Shown here in pieces: positions 50,261 to 60,310 of a stretch of DNA of 64,000 nt; position 1 is the first letter of the stretch; the number at the start of each line of letters is the position of its first letter. The translations under genes were made by a program, and so were the position numbers. The stretch lies in contig NZ_CP117437.1 in NCBI RefSeq assembly GCF_030687535.1, positions 1,199,501-1,263,500 on the forward strand. The letters are read 5' to 3'. This DNA is from Pseudomonas sp. FP2335 (GTDB lineage Bacteria > Pseudomonadota > Gammaproteobacteria > Pseudomonadales > Pseudomonadaceae). The notes under the pieces were generated by a model that saw nothing but the letters and a program-made list of their open reading frames with translations, did no database searches and had not been told where the DNA came from.

Positions 50261-51010
50261 ATGCAGCAACTCATTAACCGCCGTGCCGTGATCACCGGCG
50301 CCGGCAGCGGCATCGGTGCTGCCATCGCCCGCGCCTATGCCGTCGAAGGCGCGCGCCTGGTGCTGGCCGACCGCAACGCGGCGAGCCTCGCCGAAACCGC
50401 GATCACCTGCCGCAACCTCGGCGCCGAAGTGGTCGAATGCCTGGCCGACGTCGGCACCGTCGACGGTGCCCAGGCCAGCGTCGACAAGTGCGTCGAACAG
50501 TTTGGCGGCATCGACATCCTGGTCAACAACGCCGGCATGCTCACCCAGGCGCGTTGTGTCGACCTGACCATCGAGATGTGGAACGACATGCTGCGCGTCG
50601 ACCTTACCAGCGTGTTTGTCGCCAGCCAGCGTGCCTTGCCGCACATGCTCGCGCAGCGTTGGGGGCGGATCATCAACGTCGCCTCGCAACTGGGCATCAA
50701 GGGCGGTGCCGAGCTGACCCACTATGCGGCCGCCAAGGCCGGGGTGATCGGCTTTACCAAGTCCCTGGCGCTGGAAGTGGCCAAGGACAACGTGTTGGTC
50801 AACGCCATCGCCCCTGGCCCGATTGAAACGCCGCTGGTGGGCGGCATCAGCGACGACTGGAAGCGCGCCAAGGCCAAGGAACTGCCCCTGGGCCGCTTCG
50901 GCCTGGCCGACGAAGTCGCGCCCACCGCGGTGCTGCTGGCCAGCGAGCCGGGCGGCAACCTGTTTGTCGGCCAGACCCTCGGCCCGAACTCCGGCGACGT
51001 CATGCCATGA
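50261..51010 (+). CDS. SDR-family oxidoreductase (second)
   Basis: A 249-residue short-chain dehydrogenase with TGAGSGIGA, NNAGML and the catalytic [21 protein letters not shown] (Ser, Tyr, Lys). The C-terminal part lacks the usual TG..(I/L)xVDGG ending: it reads VGQTLGPNSGDVMP, so the last strand and loop differ from normal SDRs. Start ATG at 50261 follows TAAGGGGAT. It heads the four-gene accessory set with the CxxC protein, COG0523 GTPase and PotD-like protein. Confidence 0.85.
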   Translation: MQQLINRRAVITGAGSGIGAAIARAYAVEGARLVLADRNAASLAETAITCRNLGAEVVECLADVGTVDGAQASVDKCVEQFGGIDILVNNAGMLTQARCVDLTIEMWNDMLRVDLTSVFVASQRALPHMLAQRWGRIINVASQLGIKGGAELTHYAAAKAGVIGFTKSLALEVAKDNVLVNAIAPGPIETPLVGGISDDWKRAKAKELPLGRFGLADEVAPTAVLLASEPGGNLFVGQTLGPNSGDVMP

Positions 51011-51023
51011 GCGAGGTGTAGCC

Positions 51024-51317
51024 ATGTGCGGACTCTGCGGGCTGCTCGGCGAAGACCTGCACTGGAGCGACCCCCTGGGCGACGAGTTGCCCAGGCGCCG
51101 CGAGCGCCTGCGCCGGATCGCGGCGATTAACCAGGTGCTGGCGGTGTTCCGGCTCAAGGTCGAAGACTTCCAGGGCGCCTCGTACCTGTTGCTCGGCGCC
51201 ACGGGCAAGCAGGAACTGGCCAGCGGCCTGGATCAACTGTGGCAGGCCGCCGAAACCATGCTCGGCCGTGCGCTGGACCCGCTCGATCCAAAATTGCTCG
51301 ACCATCTTGAACACTGA
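51024..51317 (+). CDS. 97-residue CxxC protein of unknown function
   Basis: I do not recognise this family. It starts MCGLCGLLGEDLHW, giving an N-terminal Cys2-x2-Cys5 pair, then a helical Arg-rich segment (PRRRERLRRIAAINQVL) and a hydrophobic beta-like stretch (FQGASYLLLGATGK). MCG resembles the start of class II glutamine amidotransferases, but the rest of that domain is absent. Two Cys close to the N-terminus fit metal or redox chemistry. It starts 13 bp after the SDR and is followed 29 bp later by a metal GTPase gene. Confidence 0.75.
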   Translation: MCGLCGLLGEDLHWSDPLGDELPRRRERLRRIAAINQVLAVFRLKVEDFQGASYLLLGATGKQELASGLDQLWQAAETMLGRALDPLDPKLLDHLEH

Positions 51318-51346
51318 ACCCGCCCGCTGTGGCGAGGGAAACGACC

Positions 51347-52317
<971 letters not shown>

Positions 52318-52321
<4 letters not shown>

Positions 52322-53493
52322 TCACCTTGCGGGTGCTCGGCACCTCCGTGACCTTACTGGAATGCCTGCGCGTGCGCGCCGAGCAGGAACTGGGTATTCG
52401 CCTGGTCTATCAGGTGCACGACGTCGAACAGGCCCAGCGCATTGCGGTGATGCAGCCCGACAGCTACGACCTGTACGACCAGTGGTTCCACAACGTCGAC
52501 TTCGTGTGGCCGGCGCGGGCGATCCAGCCCATCGACACGCGGCGCATCGCGCTGTGGCACGAAATCAACGACCTGCCCAAGCGCGGCCGGCTGTCGCCGG
52601 ATGACCGCCTCGGCAGCGGCAGCGTGCCCAGTGAGCGCCTGTTCGTGCAGCACGACGGCAGCCTCGGCAGCACCGTCACCGAACGCATCAGCATGCTGCC
52701 CCTGACCCACAACGCCGACAGTTTCGCCTACCGCCCCGAACGGCTGCCCGAAGGCTTTTGCCACCGCAACGAAAGCTGGGGCTGGCTGCTCGACCCGGCC
52801 TGGAGCGCACGCACCGCGCTGCAAAGCGACGCGGCCATCGGCGCACTGGACGCGGCATTGGCGGTGCAGGGCGCGGGTCTGGCACAGTTCAAGGACATCG
52901 GCAACATGAGCATCGAAGAGATCGACGTGCTCGCCACTATCCTGGTGCGCAAACAGAAGGAAGGCCACTTCGCCGCGTTCTGGTCGGACGACGAAGAGGC
53001 TGCCCAACTGATGCTCAGCCCAAGTATCGACATCCAGAGCCTATGGTCACCGACCCTGATGCGCCTGCACCGCGCTGGGGTGAAATACCGCCTGGCGGTA
53101 CCGCGCGAGGGCTATCGCGCCTGGTTCGGCGGCCTGTCGTTGTCACGGCATGCCCGGGGCCCGGTGCTGGATGCGGCCTACGCCTACCTCAATTGGTGGC
53201 TGTCCGGCTGGCCCGGCGCAGTGATGGCGCGCCAGGGTTACTACATCGGCAACCCGGCCCGCAGTCGCGATCACCTGAGCAGCGCCGAGTGGGATTACTG
53301 GTACGCCGGCCAACCGGCCCGGGAAGAATTGCTCGGCAGCGATGGCCTGCCGCTGATCGACATCGGTGAAGTGCGCGATGGCGGCTCCTACGAGCAGCGC
53401 ATGGGGCATATCGCGGTGTGGAACTCGGTGATGGACGAGCACAACTACTTGGTACGGCGCTGGGGCGACTTCATGCGCGCCCGCACCCTGTGA
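52318..53493 (+). CDS. PotD-like solute-binding protein without signal peptide
   Basis: A 391-residue protein with the two-lobed fold of family 1/PotD solute-binding proteins (MITLRVLGTSVTLLECLRVRAEQELGIRLVY at the start; DAAYAYLNWWLSGWPGAVMARQGYY near the end). No signal peptide, Tat motif or lipobox is visible, and no permease or ATPase gene is nearby. It therefore seems a cytoplasmic binding protein or a repurposed enzyme. Start ATG at 52318 overlaps the GTPase stop (ATGA), showing coupling. The last 17 bases of its coding region are copied 25 bp further on. Confidence 0.78.
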
Positions 53494-53512
53494 CCTCATG
53501 CGCGCCCGCACC

Positions 53513-53645
53513 TGTAGTGAGCGGGCTTGTCCGCGCTGGGTGGCAAAGCCGCCCTAAACCCTGACACCTCGATCTTGCTGAAACACCGCGGCGGACCATT
53601 TGGGGCGGCTGCGCCACCCAGCGCGGGGCAAGCCCGCTCACTACA
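53513..53645. repeat. Long REP-type inverted repeat, family B (copy 3)
   Basis: A 133-bp element with the ends TGTAGTGAGCGGGCTTGTCC and GGGCAAGCCCGCTCACTACA, inner arms GCTGGGTGGCAAAGCCGCCC, and a centre with CACCTCGATCTTGCTGAAAC and ACCGCGGCGGACC. Same orientation as the copy at 19359. Confidence 0.9.
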
Positions 53646-53690
53646 AGGTGTCGAATGCGGGGGAGGTGGACGTTCGGTCAAGCCAGTGTC

Positions 53691-53704
53691 GCCAATAAAT
53701 TGGC
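53691..53704. promoter_or_regulatory. Palindrome upstream of the EAL operon
   Basis: GCCAAT-AA-ATTGGC is a perfect 6-2-6 inverted repeat 176 bp before the first gene of the operon. It is a possible operator; too short to be certain. Confidence 0.35.
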
Positions 53705-53879
53705 AGTGATTTTCCCTGTTCTATTGGGTGTACATATCCCAGGTCCCAGCTAACCTGCTTAAACCGAATATCCAATTGAAATGGATGTTTTTTTGACGCC
53801 AGGTCAGCAGTTGCCAGGGATGCGTATGACACAGGGACGTAGTGGCAGAAAGACACAGTTGCTGCCAGAGGGCACTGCA

Positions 53880-56216
53880 ATGAGGTGGCGCCATACGTTC
53901 CAGACCCGTATCGCCGGGGTGCTCGCGTTATTGCTGTTGGTGGTCGTCGCCGCCACTTACTTTGCCGTCAAGGCCGCAACCACCCGGGCCGTCGAGAACC
54001 AGGCCGAGGTCCAGCTGGAAACCGGCAGCCAGGTGTTCGAGCGCCTGCTCGACCTGCGCGGTCGCCGCCTGCAATACGGCCTGGATTGGCTGACCGCCGA
54101 CGAACCTTTCAAGCAAGCCGTGAGCGAAGGCAAGACCGCAGCCATCCTGGCCGCGTTGTACCGGCACGGCACCGGTATCGGTTCCAGCGAAGTGTTTGTA
54201 TTGGGCCTGGACGGTAGGGTCACGGTCAGCACCTTGCCGCTGTTCACCCCTGGCATGCTGTTCCCCCAGGACGCAGCCTTGCGCCATGCGCGGCGCAGCG
54301 GTCTGCAAATGTTGATCGTGGCCATGGACGGGCATCCCTACCTGCTGGTGCAAAAGGACGTCTTGAACCCGCAGCCGGTGGCGCGCGTCGTCATGGGCTT
54401 TGCGATGGACGCCCAGTTCGCCAACGAACTGCGTTCCATGAGCAACCTGGAAGTGTCGTTCCTCGCCAGGCAGGACGGTCGCACCGGCCCGTTGTTCAGC
54501 ACCCAGCCCGACACGGTCCGCGCCGATATTCTCGCCACGCTGCGCCGGGTGCCGGCCACCTCCGAGGCCTACATCGAACGCTTCCACGGCCAGCGCATGC
54601 TCAGTCAGGTGCTGTCGCTGGCCAATACCGGCGAGAGCGATGAGGTGCGGGTGCTGCTGCAAAGCCCACTGGACCACGCCCTGGAATCCTTTGCGCCGCT
54701 GGACCGGCAGTTCCTCGGGATAGCCCTGGCGGTGCTGGTGGTGTCGCTGGCCGGCGCGTTGTTCCTGGCGCGGCGGGTATCGCGCCCGCTGAATGCGTTG
54801 GTGGAGGCCGCTGACCGTATCGGTGCCGGCGATTACCGCACCCCGGTGCGTGTGCGCAGCCACGATGAATTCGGCCTGTTGGCCCGGGCGTTCAATGCCA
54901 TGCAAAGCGGCATCGCCGTGCGCGAGCGGCAACTGGCGCACAACGCCCTGCATGACTCTCTTACCGGCCTGCCCAACCGTGCGCTGGCGATGGAGCGCCT
55001 GGGCAGCGCGATCAGTGCGCGTCGGCCAGTGGTGTTGCTGTATGTGGGGATCGAAAACTACCGCCTGATCAACGAGGGTTTCGGCGCCCAGGGCGTCGAG
55101 GAAATGCTCCGCGAAGCCAGCCGTTGCCTGTCCATGAGCCTGCTCGCCAGCGACACTGCCGCCCGTATCGCTGGCAGTGAATTCCTGGTGCTGCTGGAAA
55201 ACACCGAGATCGACCGCGCCGTCGCCCGCGCCGACCGCCTCTACGCGCTGCTCACCGAACCCCAGCGCATCGGCCATGACGAAGTGCGCCACGAGGTCAG
55301 TATCGGCATCGCCGCCTACCCCGGGGACGGCCAGCAGGTGGAAGAGTTGATCAGCCGCGCCGCGATTGCCCGGCACGACGCGGCCACCTTGCCCGGGCAT
55401 TTGCAGATCTATCAGCAGCACCGCGAGTTGGCCCACCAGCGCCAGATCACCCTGATCCGCGACCTGCGCCGTGCGGTGGTCGAAGGCGAACTGTTCCTGT
55501 GCTACCAGCCCAAGCTCGACCTCAGCCAGGGCTATGTGCGCCAGGCCGAAGCCTTGCTGCGCTGGCAACATCCGACCCTGGGCCAGGTGTCGCCGGCCGA
55601 GTTCATTCCCCTGGCCGAGCGCACCGGCAGCATGGCCAGCCTGACTCTGTGGGTGATCGAAGAAGCGATCCGCCAGATTGCCGAGTGGGGGCAGCGCGGG
55701 CTGCATATCCAACTGTCGGTGAATATTTCGGTGGATGACCTGGCCGATGATGACCTGGCGATTCGTGTCACCGCGTTGCTGATGCACTACGCGGTGGCGG
55801 CCGAGCAACTGATCTTCGAGATCACCGAAAGCGCGATCATGCACAACCCGCAACAGGCACTGAACGTGTTGGAGCAACTGCGCGGTTGCGGTATCAGTCT
55901 GTCGGTGGACGACTACGGCACCGGCTATTCGTCCCTCGCGCAATTGCAGCGCTTGCCGGTGCAGGAGTTGAAGATAGACCAGTCCTTTGTGCGCAACCTC
56001 GACAGCGCCAGCGGCGACGGGGTAATCGTGCGTTCCACCATCGAGATGAGCCACAACCTGGGGCTCAAGGTGGTGGCCGAAGGCGTGGAGTTTGCGCCGA
56101 GCCTGAAGCTGCTCAAGCAGTGGAAGTGCGACACCGCCCAGGGTTACCTGATCAGCCGGCCATTGAATGCCATGGCGTTCGAGATGTGGATGCGCCGCGA
56201 GCGGGTGCCGCTCTAG
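53880..56216 (+). CDS. HAMP-GGDEF(degenerate)-EAL c-di-GMP phosphodiesterase, copy 1
   Basis: A 778-residue inner-membrane signalling protein. Helix 1 at 9-29, periplasmic sensor domain about 31-275, helix 2 at 277-297, HAMP 298-350, GGDEF-like domain 355-510, EAL domain 525-770. The GGDEF active site reads AGSEF (431-435), so cyclase activity is unlikely. EAL residues are intact: EALLRW, NIS, ITESA, VDDYGTGYSS, LKIDQSFV and AEGVE, so it should degrade c-di-GMP. ATG 53880 follows GAGGG; the frame is open 33 codons further but the added part is polar and unlike its sister protein. Confidence 0.92.
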   Translation: MRWRHTFQTRIAGVLALLLLVVVAATYFAVKAATTRAVENQAEVQLETGSQVFERLLDLRGRRLQYGLDWLTADEPFKQAVSEGKTAAILAALYRHGTGIGSSEVFVLGLDGRVTVSTLPLFTPGMLFPQDAALRHARRSGLQMLIVAMDGHPYLLVQKDVLNPQPVARVVMGFAMDAQFANELRSMSNLEVSFLARQDGRTGPLFSTQPDTVRADILATLRRVPATSEAYIERFHGQRMLSQVLSLANTGESDEVRVLLQSPLDHALESFAPLDRQFLGIALAVLVVSLAGALFLARRVSRPLNALVEAADRIGAGDYRTPVRVRSHDEFGLLARAFNAMQSGIAVRERQLAHNALHDSLTGLPNRALAMERLGSAISARRPVVLLYVGIENYRLINEGFGAQGVEEMLREASRCLSMSLLASDTAARIAGSEFLVLLENTEIDRAVARADRLYALLTEPQRIGHDEVRHEVSIGIAAYPGDGQQVEELISRAAIARHDAATLPGHLQIYQQHRELAHQRQITLIRDLRRAVVEGELFLCYQPKLDLSQGYVRQAEALLRWQHPTLGQVSPAEFIPLAERTGSMASLTLWVIEEAIRQIAEWGQRGLHIQLSVNISVDDLADDDLAIRVTALLMHYAVAAEQLIFEITESAIMHNPQQALNVLEQLRGCGISLSVDDYGTGYSSLAQLQRLPVQELKIDQSFVRNLDSASGDGVIVRSTIEMSHNLGLKVVAEGVEFAPSLKLLKQWKCDTAQGYLISRPLNAMAFEMWMRRERVPL

Positions 56217-56425
56217 AAAACCCCGGTTGCAGCGGCTACAGATTTTTCGTGCTGCGCCGATGACCTCTACATGTCCTGACCGATTGCATAGTTTTTTGCC
56301 GACCGGCGGTCAAGCTTTGCGCTGAAACAATGATGGCAATTGGCCTTGTTTGCGGCATCATCTGCGCCATAACCCTCGTATGTGCCAAGGCAGGCCGCTT
56401 TTTTTCACTGCCGTGCGGACCCTTG

Positions 56426-57109
56426 ATGAACCGGATTTTCCTACAGTTTTCCCTGGCGGCCGTATTGTTGTCCGCCCACACCGACGCCGGTGCCGCGACA
56501 CTGGACGTACAGGTGCGCCAGGCCGATCAGACGCCGGTCAGCGATGCCGTGATCACCTTGCAAGGTCCGGTCGGTGCGCCCGTCGGCACGCTCAAGGCCG
56601 ATATGGATCAACGCGGCCAGAAGTTCGCGCCCCATGTGCTGGCGGTGCACACCGGCACCCAGGTGCGCTTCCCCAACAGCGACAACATCCGCCATCAGGT
56701 CTATTCGTTCTCCGCGGCCAAGCGCTTTGAACTGCGCCTGTACGAAGGCACGCCCACCGAACCGTTGCTGTTCGACAAGCCCGGGGTGGTGGTGCTCGGC
56801 TGCAATATCCACGATTGGATGCTCGGCTACATCTATGTCACCGACGACCCCCGCTTCGGCGTCAGCGATGCCCAGGGCCGCGTGCGCCTGGACAACCTGC
56901 CGGCCGGTGCCTACCACGTCACCCTGTGGCACCCGCAATTGCTCGACATGCAGCCGCAGGACGGCGGCACCCTGAGCCTGCCTGCCGCGGGCCTGAGCCA
57001 CGCCGTGCAACTCAAGCTTGAACCGCCGTCGGCCGACCTGCCGCCAGCGCCCACACCGACTGCGTTTGGCGATGCCTTCAATCGAGCCGCCCATGAAACT
57101 GCGCAGTAG
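56426..57109 (+). CDS. Periplasmic cupredoxin-like (methylamine-utilisation type) protein
   Basis: A 227-residue secreted protein. Signal peptide about 1-23 (cut near TDAGA). A cupredoxin domain follows with likely type 1 copper ligands His90 (NIRHQVYSF), Cys126 and His129 (GCNIHDW) and Met132, then a Pro-rich tail. Similar proteins are labelled methylamine utilisation proteins but usually lie away from any mau cluster, as here. Start ATG at 56426 is chosen because it gives a clean signal peptide. Its end overlaps the next gene by 17 bp. Confidence 0.82.
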   Translation: MNRIFLQFSLAAVLLSAHTDAGAATLDVQVRQADQTPVSDAVITLQGPVGAPVGTLKADMDQRGQKFAPHVLAVHTGTQVRFPNSDNIRHQVYSFSAAKRFELRLYEGTPTEPLLFDKPGVVVLGCNIHDWMLGYIYVTDDPRFGVSDAQGRVRLDNLPAGAYHVTLWHPQLLDMQPQDGGTLSLPAAGLSHAVQLKLEPPSADLPPAPTPTAFGDAFNRAAHETAQ

Positions 57110-59441
57110 CTTCCAGGCGCGTGTCGCCAGTGTGCTGATCCTGCTGTTGCTGGTGGTGGTCGGTGCGCTGTATTTCAGCGTCAAGGCCGCGACCAGCGAG
57201 GCGGTGCGCGGCCAGGCCAAGGCGCAATTGGAAGTCGGTGCGCGGGTCTTCGAACGCTTGCTCGACGTGCGCGGCCGGCGCCTGGCCGACGGTGTGCAGT
57301 TGCTGGCGTCCGACTTCGGTTTTCGCGATGCGGTGGCCAGTGGCGATTCGGCCACCATGCGCTCGGTACTGTTCAACCACGGCAAGCGCATCAACGCCAG
57401 CGACATGATCCTGTTGGGCATGGACGGCAAAGTCCTCGCCAGCACCCTCGACGAGGTGCCCGAAGGCTCGACCTTTCGTTATGACCAGGCGCTGCGCGAT
57501 GCGCGGCGCAATCGCCAGACCATGCTGATGGTGCCGCTGCAAGGCATGCCGCACCTGCTGGTGGAAGCGCCGGTGCTCGCGCCGCTGCCGATTGCGCGGG
57601 TAGTGATGGGCCTGCGCATGGACAGCGCGTTCGCCGAAGAGCTGCGCTCGTTGAGCAACCTGGAAGTGTCGTTCCTGAGCCTCGACCGCCAGCAGCCGGG
57701 CGAGTTGGTCAGCACCCAGCCCCAGGTACTGCGCGACAGTATCGTCAACCTGATGCTGGCGCAGGGTACGCATCACGGTGTGGCCACCACCGAACACCTG
57801 GAACACAGTTTTCTCAGCCAGTCGCTGGTGTTGGCCAGCGACGCCGACGGCCAGGTCCTGGCCCTGTTGCAGAGCCCCTTGGATGCGGCGATGCAGGCGT
57901 TTGCGCCGCTCGACGAAAAAATTCTCGGGATTGCCTTGATCGCGTTGATTGCCTCGTTGATCGGTGCCTTGCTGCTGGCACGCGGTGTCTCGCGCCCGGT
58001 GCAGGCCCTGGCGCTCGCCGCCGAACGCATCGGCCAGGGCGATTACCAGACGCCCGTGGTGCTGGCGCGCAGTGATGAACTGGGGCGCTTGGCCAGCGTG
58101 TTCAACTCGATGCAAAGCGGCATCGCCGAGCGCGAGCTGCAACTGGCGCACAACGCCTTGCATGATCGCCTCACCGGCTTGCCCAACCGCGCATTGGCCA
58201 TGGAACGCCTGGGCAATGCCATTGCCACGCACCGGCCGATGGCGCTGATCTACCTGGGCATCGACAACCTGCGCGCTGCCAGCGAAACCGCCGGGCCTGA
58301 GGCAGTCGACCAGTTGTTGCTGGACGTGAGCCGCAGCCTGCAAGGCGCGTTGCGCCCCGGCGATACCCTGGCGCATTTGATCGCCGACGAATTCCTGCTG
58401 CTGCTCGAAGGCGCCGGCAGCGACGAAGCGGTGGGCCTGGCCGACAAGCTGCAACAGTTGCTGCTGCGCCCACGCCGCATCAACGGCCACGACCTGGCGC
58501 TGGATTGCCGCCTTGGCATTGCGGCCTACCCGGACGATGGTGAAAGCGCCGACACCTTGCTCGAGCGTGCGGCGATTGCGATGAAGGACGCCGCGCAAAT
58601 GCCCGGCCGCCTGCAGATCTACGAACACGGTCGCGACCTTGTTCACCGTCGCCAGGTCACCCTGATCCGCGACCTGCGCCACGCGCCCAGCCAGGGCCAG
58701 TTGCTCTTGCACTACCAACCCAAACTCGACATCCGCCAAGGCCACGTACGCCAGGCCGAAGCCCTGTTGCGCTGGCAGCATCCGCAGTTCGGCATGGTTT
58801 CGCCGGCGGAATTCATCCCCCTGGCCGAACGCTCGGGCAGCATCCAGTTGCTGACCCATTGGGTGATCGAGGAGGGCATCCGCCAACTGTGTGAATGGAA
58901 CCGGCGCGGCCTGTCCCTGCAACTGTCGCTGAACATCTCGGCGGATGATCTGCTCGGTGATGACCTGGCCCATCGCGTCTCGGCGCTGCTGCGCCGTTAT
59001 GGCTTGCCGGCCGAACAACTGCTGTTCGAGATCACCGAAAGCGCGGTGATGCGCGAGCCGGAAAAAGCCCTGAAAGTCCTGCACCTGCTGCGCGACTGTG
59101 GCATCAGCCTGTCGGTGGATGACTTCGGCACCGGCTATTCGTCGCTGGCGCACCTCAAGCGCCTGCCGGTGCAAGAGTTGAAGATCGACCAATCCTTTGT
59201 GCGCAACCTTGATGAAACCAGTGAAGACGCGGTGATCGTGCGTTCCACCATCGAGATGAGCCACAACCTGGGCCTCAAGGTTGTCGCCGAGGGCGTCGAG
59301 TACGCCCATAGCCTACGCTTGCTGGAGCGCTGGCAATGCGACACGGCCCAGGGTTATCTGATCAGCCGGCCGTTGAGCGCCGATGCTTTCGAAGCCTGGG
59401 TGGCGCTGCCCCTCAGTGCGCAAACTTCCCTGGTTCATTGA
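57093..59441 (+). CDS. HAMP-GGDEF(degenerate)-EAL c-di-GMP phosphodiesterase, copy 2
   Basis: A 782-residue sister of the protein at 53880, colinear with it throughout. Helix 1 at 9-29, periplasmic sensor 31-275, helix 2 at 278-298, HAMP, GGDEF-like domain with IADEF (430-434) in place of GGDEF, and an intact EAL domain (EALLRW, NIS, ITESA, VDDFGTGYSS, LKIDQSFV, AEGVE). The periplasmic domains differ more than the EAL domains, so the two may sense different states of one signal. Start ATG at 57093 lies inside the cupredoxin gene end. Confidence 0.92.
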   Translation: MKLRSSFQARVASVLILLLLVVVGALYFSVKAATSEAVRGQAKAQLEVGARVFERLLDVRGRRLADGVQLLASDFGFRDAVASGDSATMRSVLFNHGKRINASDMILLGMDGKVLASTLDEVPEGSTFRYDQALRDARRNRQTMLMVPLQGMPHLLVEAPVLAPLPIARVVMGLRMDSAFAEELRSLSNLEVSFLSLDRQQPGELVSTQPQVLRDSIVNLMLAQGTHHGVATTEHLEHSFLSQSLVLASDADGQVLALLQSPLDAAMQAFAPLDEKILGIALIALIASLIGALLLARGVSRPVQALALAAERIGQGDYQTPVVLARSDELGRLASVFNSMQSGIAERELQLAHNALHDRLTGLPNRALAMERLGNAIATHRPMALIYLGIDNLRAASETAGPEAVDQLLLDVSRSLQGALRPGDTLAHLIADEFLLLLEGAGSDEAVGLADKLQQLLLRPRRINGHDLALDCRLGIAAYPDDGESADTLLERAAIAMKDAAQMPGRLQIYEHGRDLVHRRQVTLIRDLRHAPSQGQLLLHYQPKLDIRQGHVRQAEALLRWQHPQFGMVSPAEFIPLAERSGSIQLLTHWVIEEGIRQLCEWNRRGLSLQLSLNISADDLLGDDLAHRVSALLRRYGLPAEQLLFEITESAVMREPEKALKVLHLLRDCGISLSVDDFGTGYSSLAHLKRLPVQELKIDQSFVRNLDETSEDAVIVRSTIEMSHNLGLKVVAEGVEYAHSLRLLERWQCDTAQGYLISRPLSADAFEAWVALPLSAQTSLVH

Positions 59442-59446
59442 GTGAC

Positions 59447-60310
59447 ATGCGCGTGCGTTGTTCCGTTCTGATCGGCTGCCTCGGCGCCCTGACCCTGCAA
59501 ACGGCGCTGGCCGACAACGGCCGCCTGATTGCCACCGGCGGCGCCAGCAGCATTGAAGGCACGGCGGGCGGCGGGATCACGCCGTGGGCGGTGCTGGCCG
59601 GTTACGGCGAACAGCACGAGTGGGGCGCCACGGCGTTCGCCACCACGGTCAACCTGCCGGACTACCGGCTCGACGTGGCCGGGCTGGCGCTGGCCTATGA
59701 CAACCGCGTCGAGCTGTCTTTCGCCCGCCAGCGTTTCGACCTGGGCACCCTGGTGCACAAGCTGGACCTGTCCGAAGACAACCTCGGCCAGGACGTACTG
59801 GGCCTCAAGGTGCGGCTGTTTGGCGATGTGATCTACGACAACCTGCCCCAGGTGTCCCTGGGCCTGGAATACAAGCACCAGACTAACTTCGACATTCCCA
59901 ACTTGGTCGGTGCCAAGCGCGACAGCGACGTCGAAGGCTACCTGGCCGCCAGCCGTTTGTTCATGGGTGCAGCCTTTGGCTACAACGTGCTGGTCAACGG
60001 CAGCCTGCGCTACAGCCGCGCCAATGAAACCGGCTTGCTCGGTTTTGGCGGCGACCGCCGTGACAGCCGCAGCCTGCTCAAGGAAGGCTCGGTGGCGCTG
60101 CTGTTCAACCCGCGCTGGGCGGTGGGCGTGGAATACCGCGAAAAGCCTGACAACCTGTCGTTTGCCGGTGAAAGCGACTGGGCGGATGTGTTTGTCGGCT
60201 ACTTCCCGAACAAGCATGTGTCGTTTGTATTGGCCTACGCACGCCTCGGCGAAATCGCCACGCTGGATAACCAGAACGGCACTTATCTGTCTGTGCAAGG
60301 GAGTTTTTGA
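59447..60310 (+). CDS. DUF3034 outer-membrane beta-barrel-like protein
   Basis: A 287-residue secreted protein with a signal peptide (1-22, cut at ALA). The rest is made of alternating beta strands and ends in GSF with a terminal Phe, as outer-membrane barrels do. It belongs to DUF3034, of unknown function. Glycine-rich start DNGRLIATGGASSIEGTAGGGITPWAVLAGY is characteristic. It starts 5 bp after the EAL gene and its stop overlaps the next start, so all are coupled. Confidence 0.82.
   Translation: MRVRCSVLIGCLGALTLQTALADNGRLIATGGASSIEGTAGGGITPWAVLAGYGEQHEWGATAFATTVNLPDYRLDVAGLALAYDNRVELSFARQRFDLGTLVHKLDLSEDNLGQDVLGLKVRLFGDVIYDNLPQVSLGLEYKHQTNFDIPNLVGAKRDSDVEGYLAASRLFMGAAFGYNVLVNGSLRYSRANETGLLGFGGDRRDSRSLLKEGSVALLFNPRWAVGVEYREKPDNLSFAGESDWADVFVGYFPNKHVSFVLAYARLGEIATLDNQNGTYLSVQGSF

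Noticed and set aside
51024..51317. Class II glutamine amidotransferase from the MCG start
   Set aside because: Only the first residues match. The 97-residue length cannot hold the amidotransferase fold and no other motif is present.
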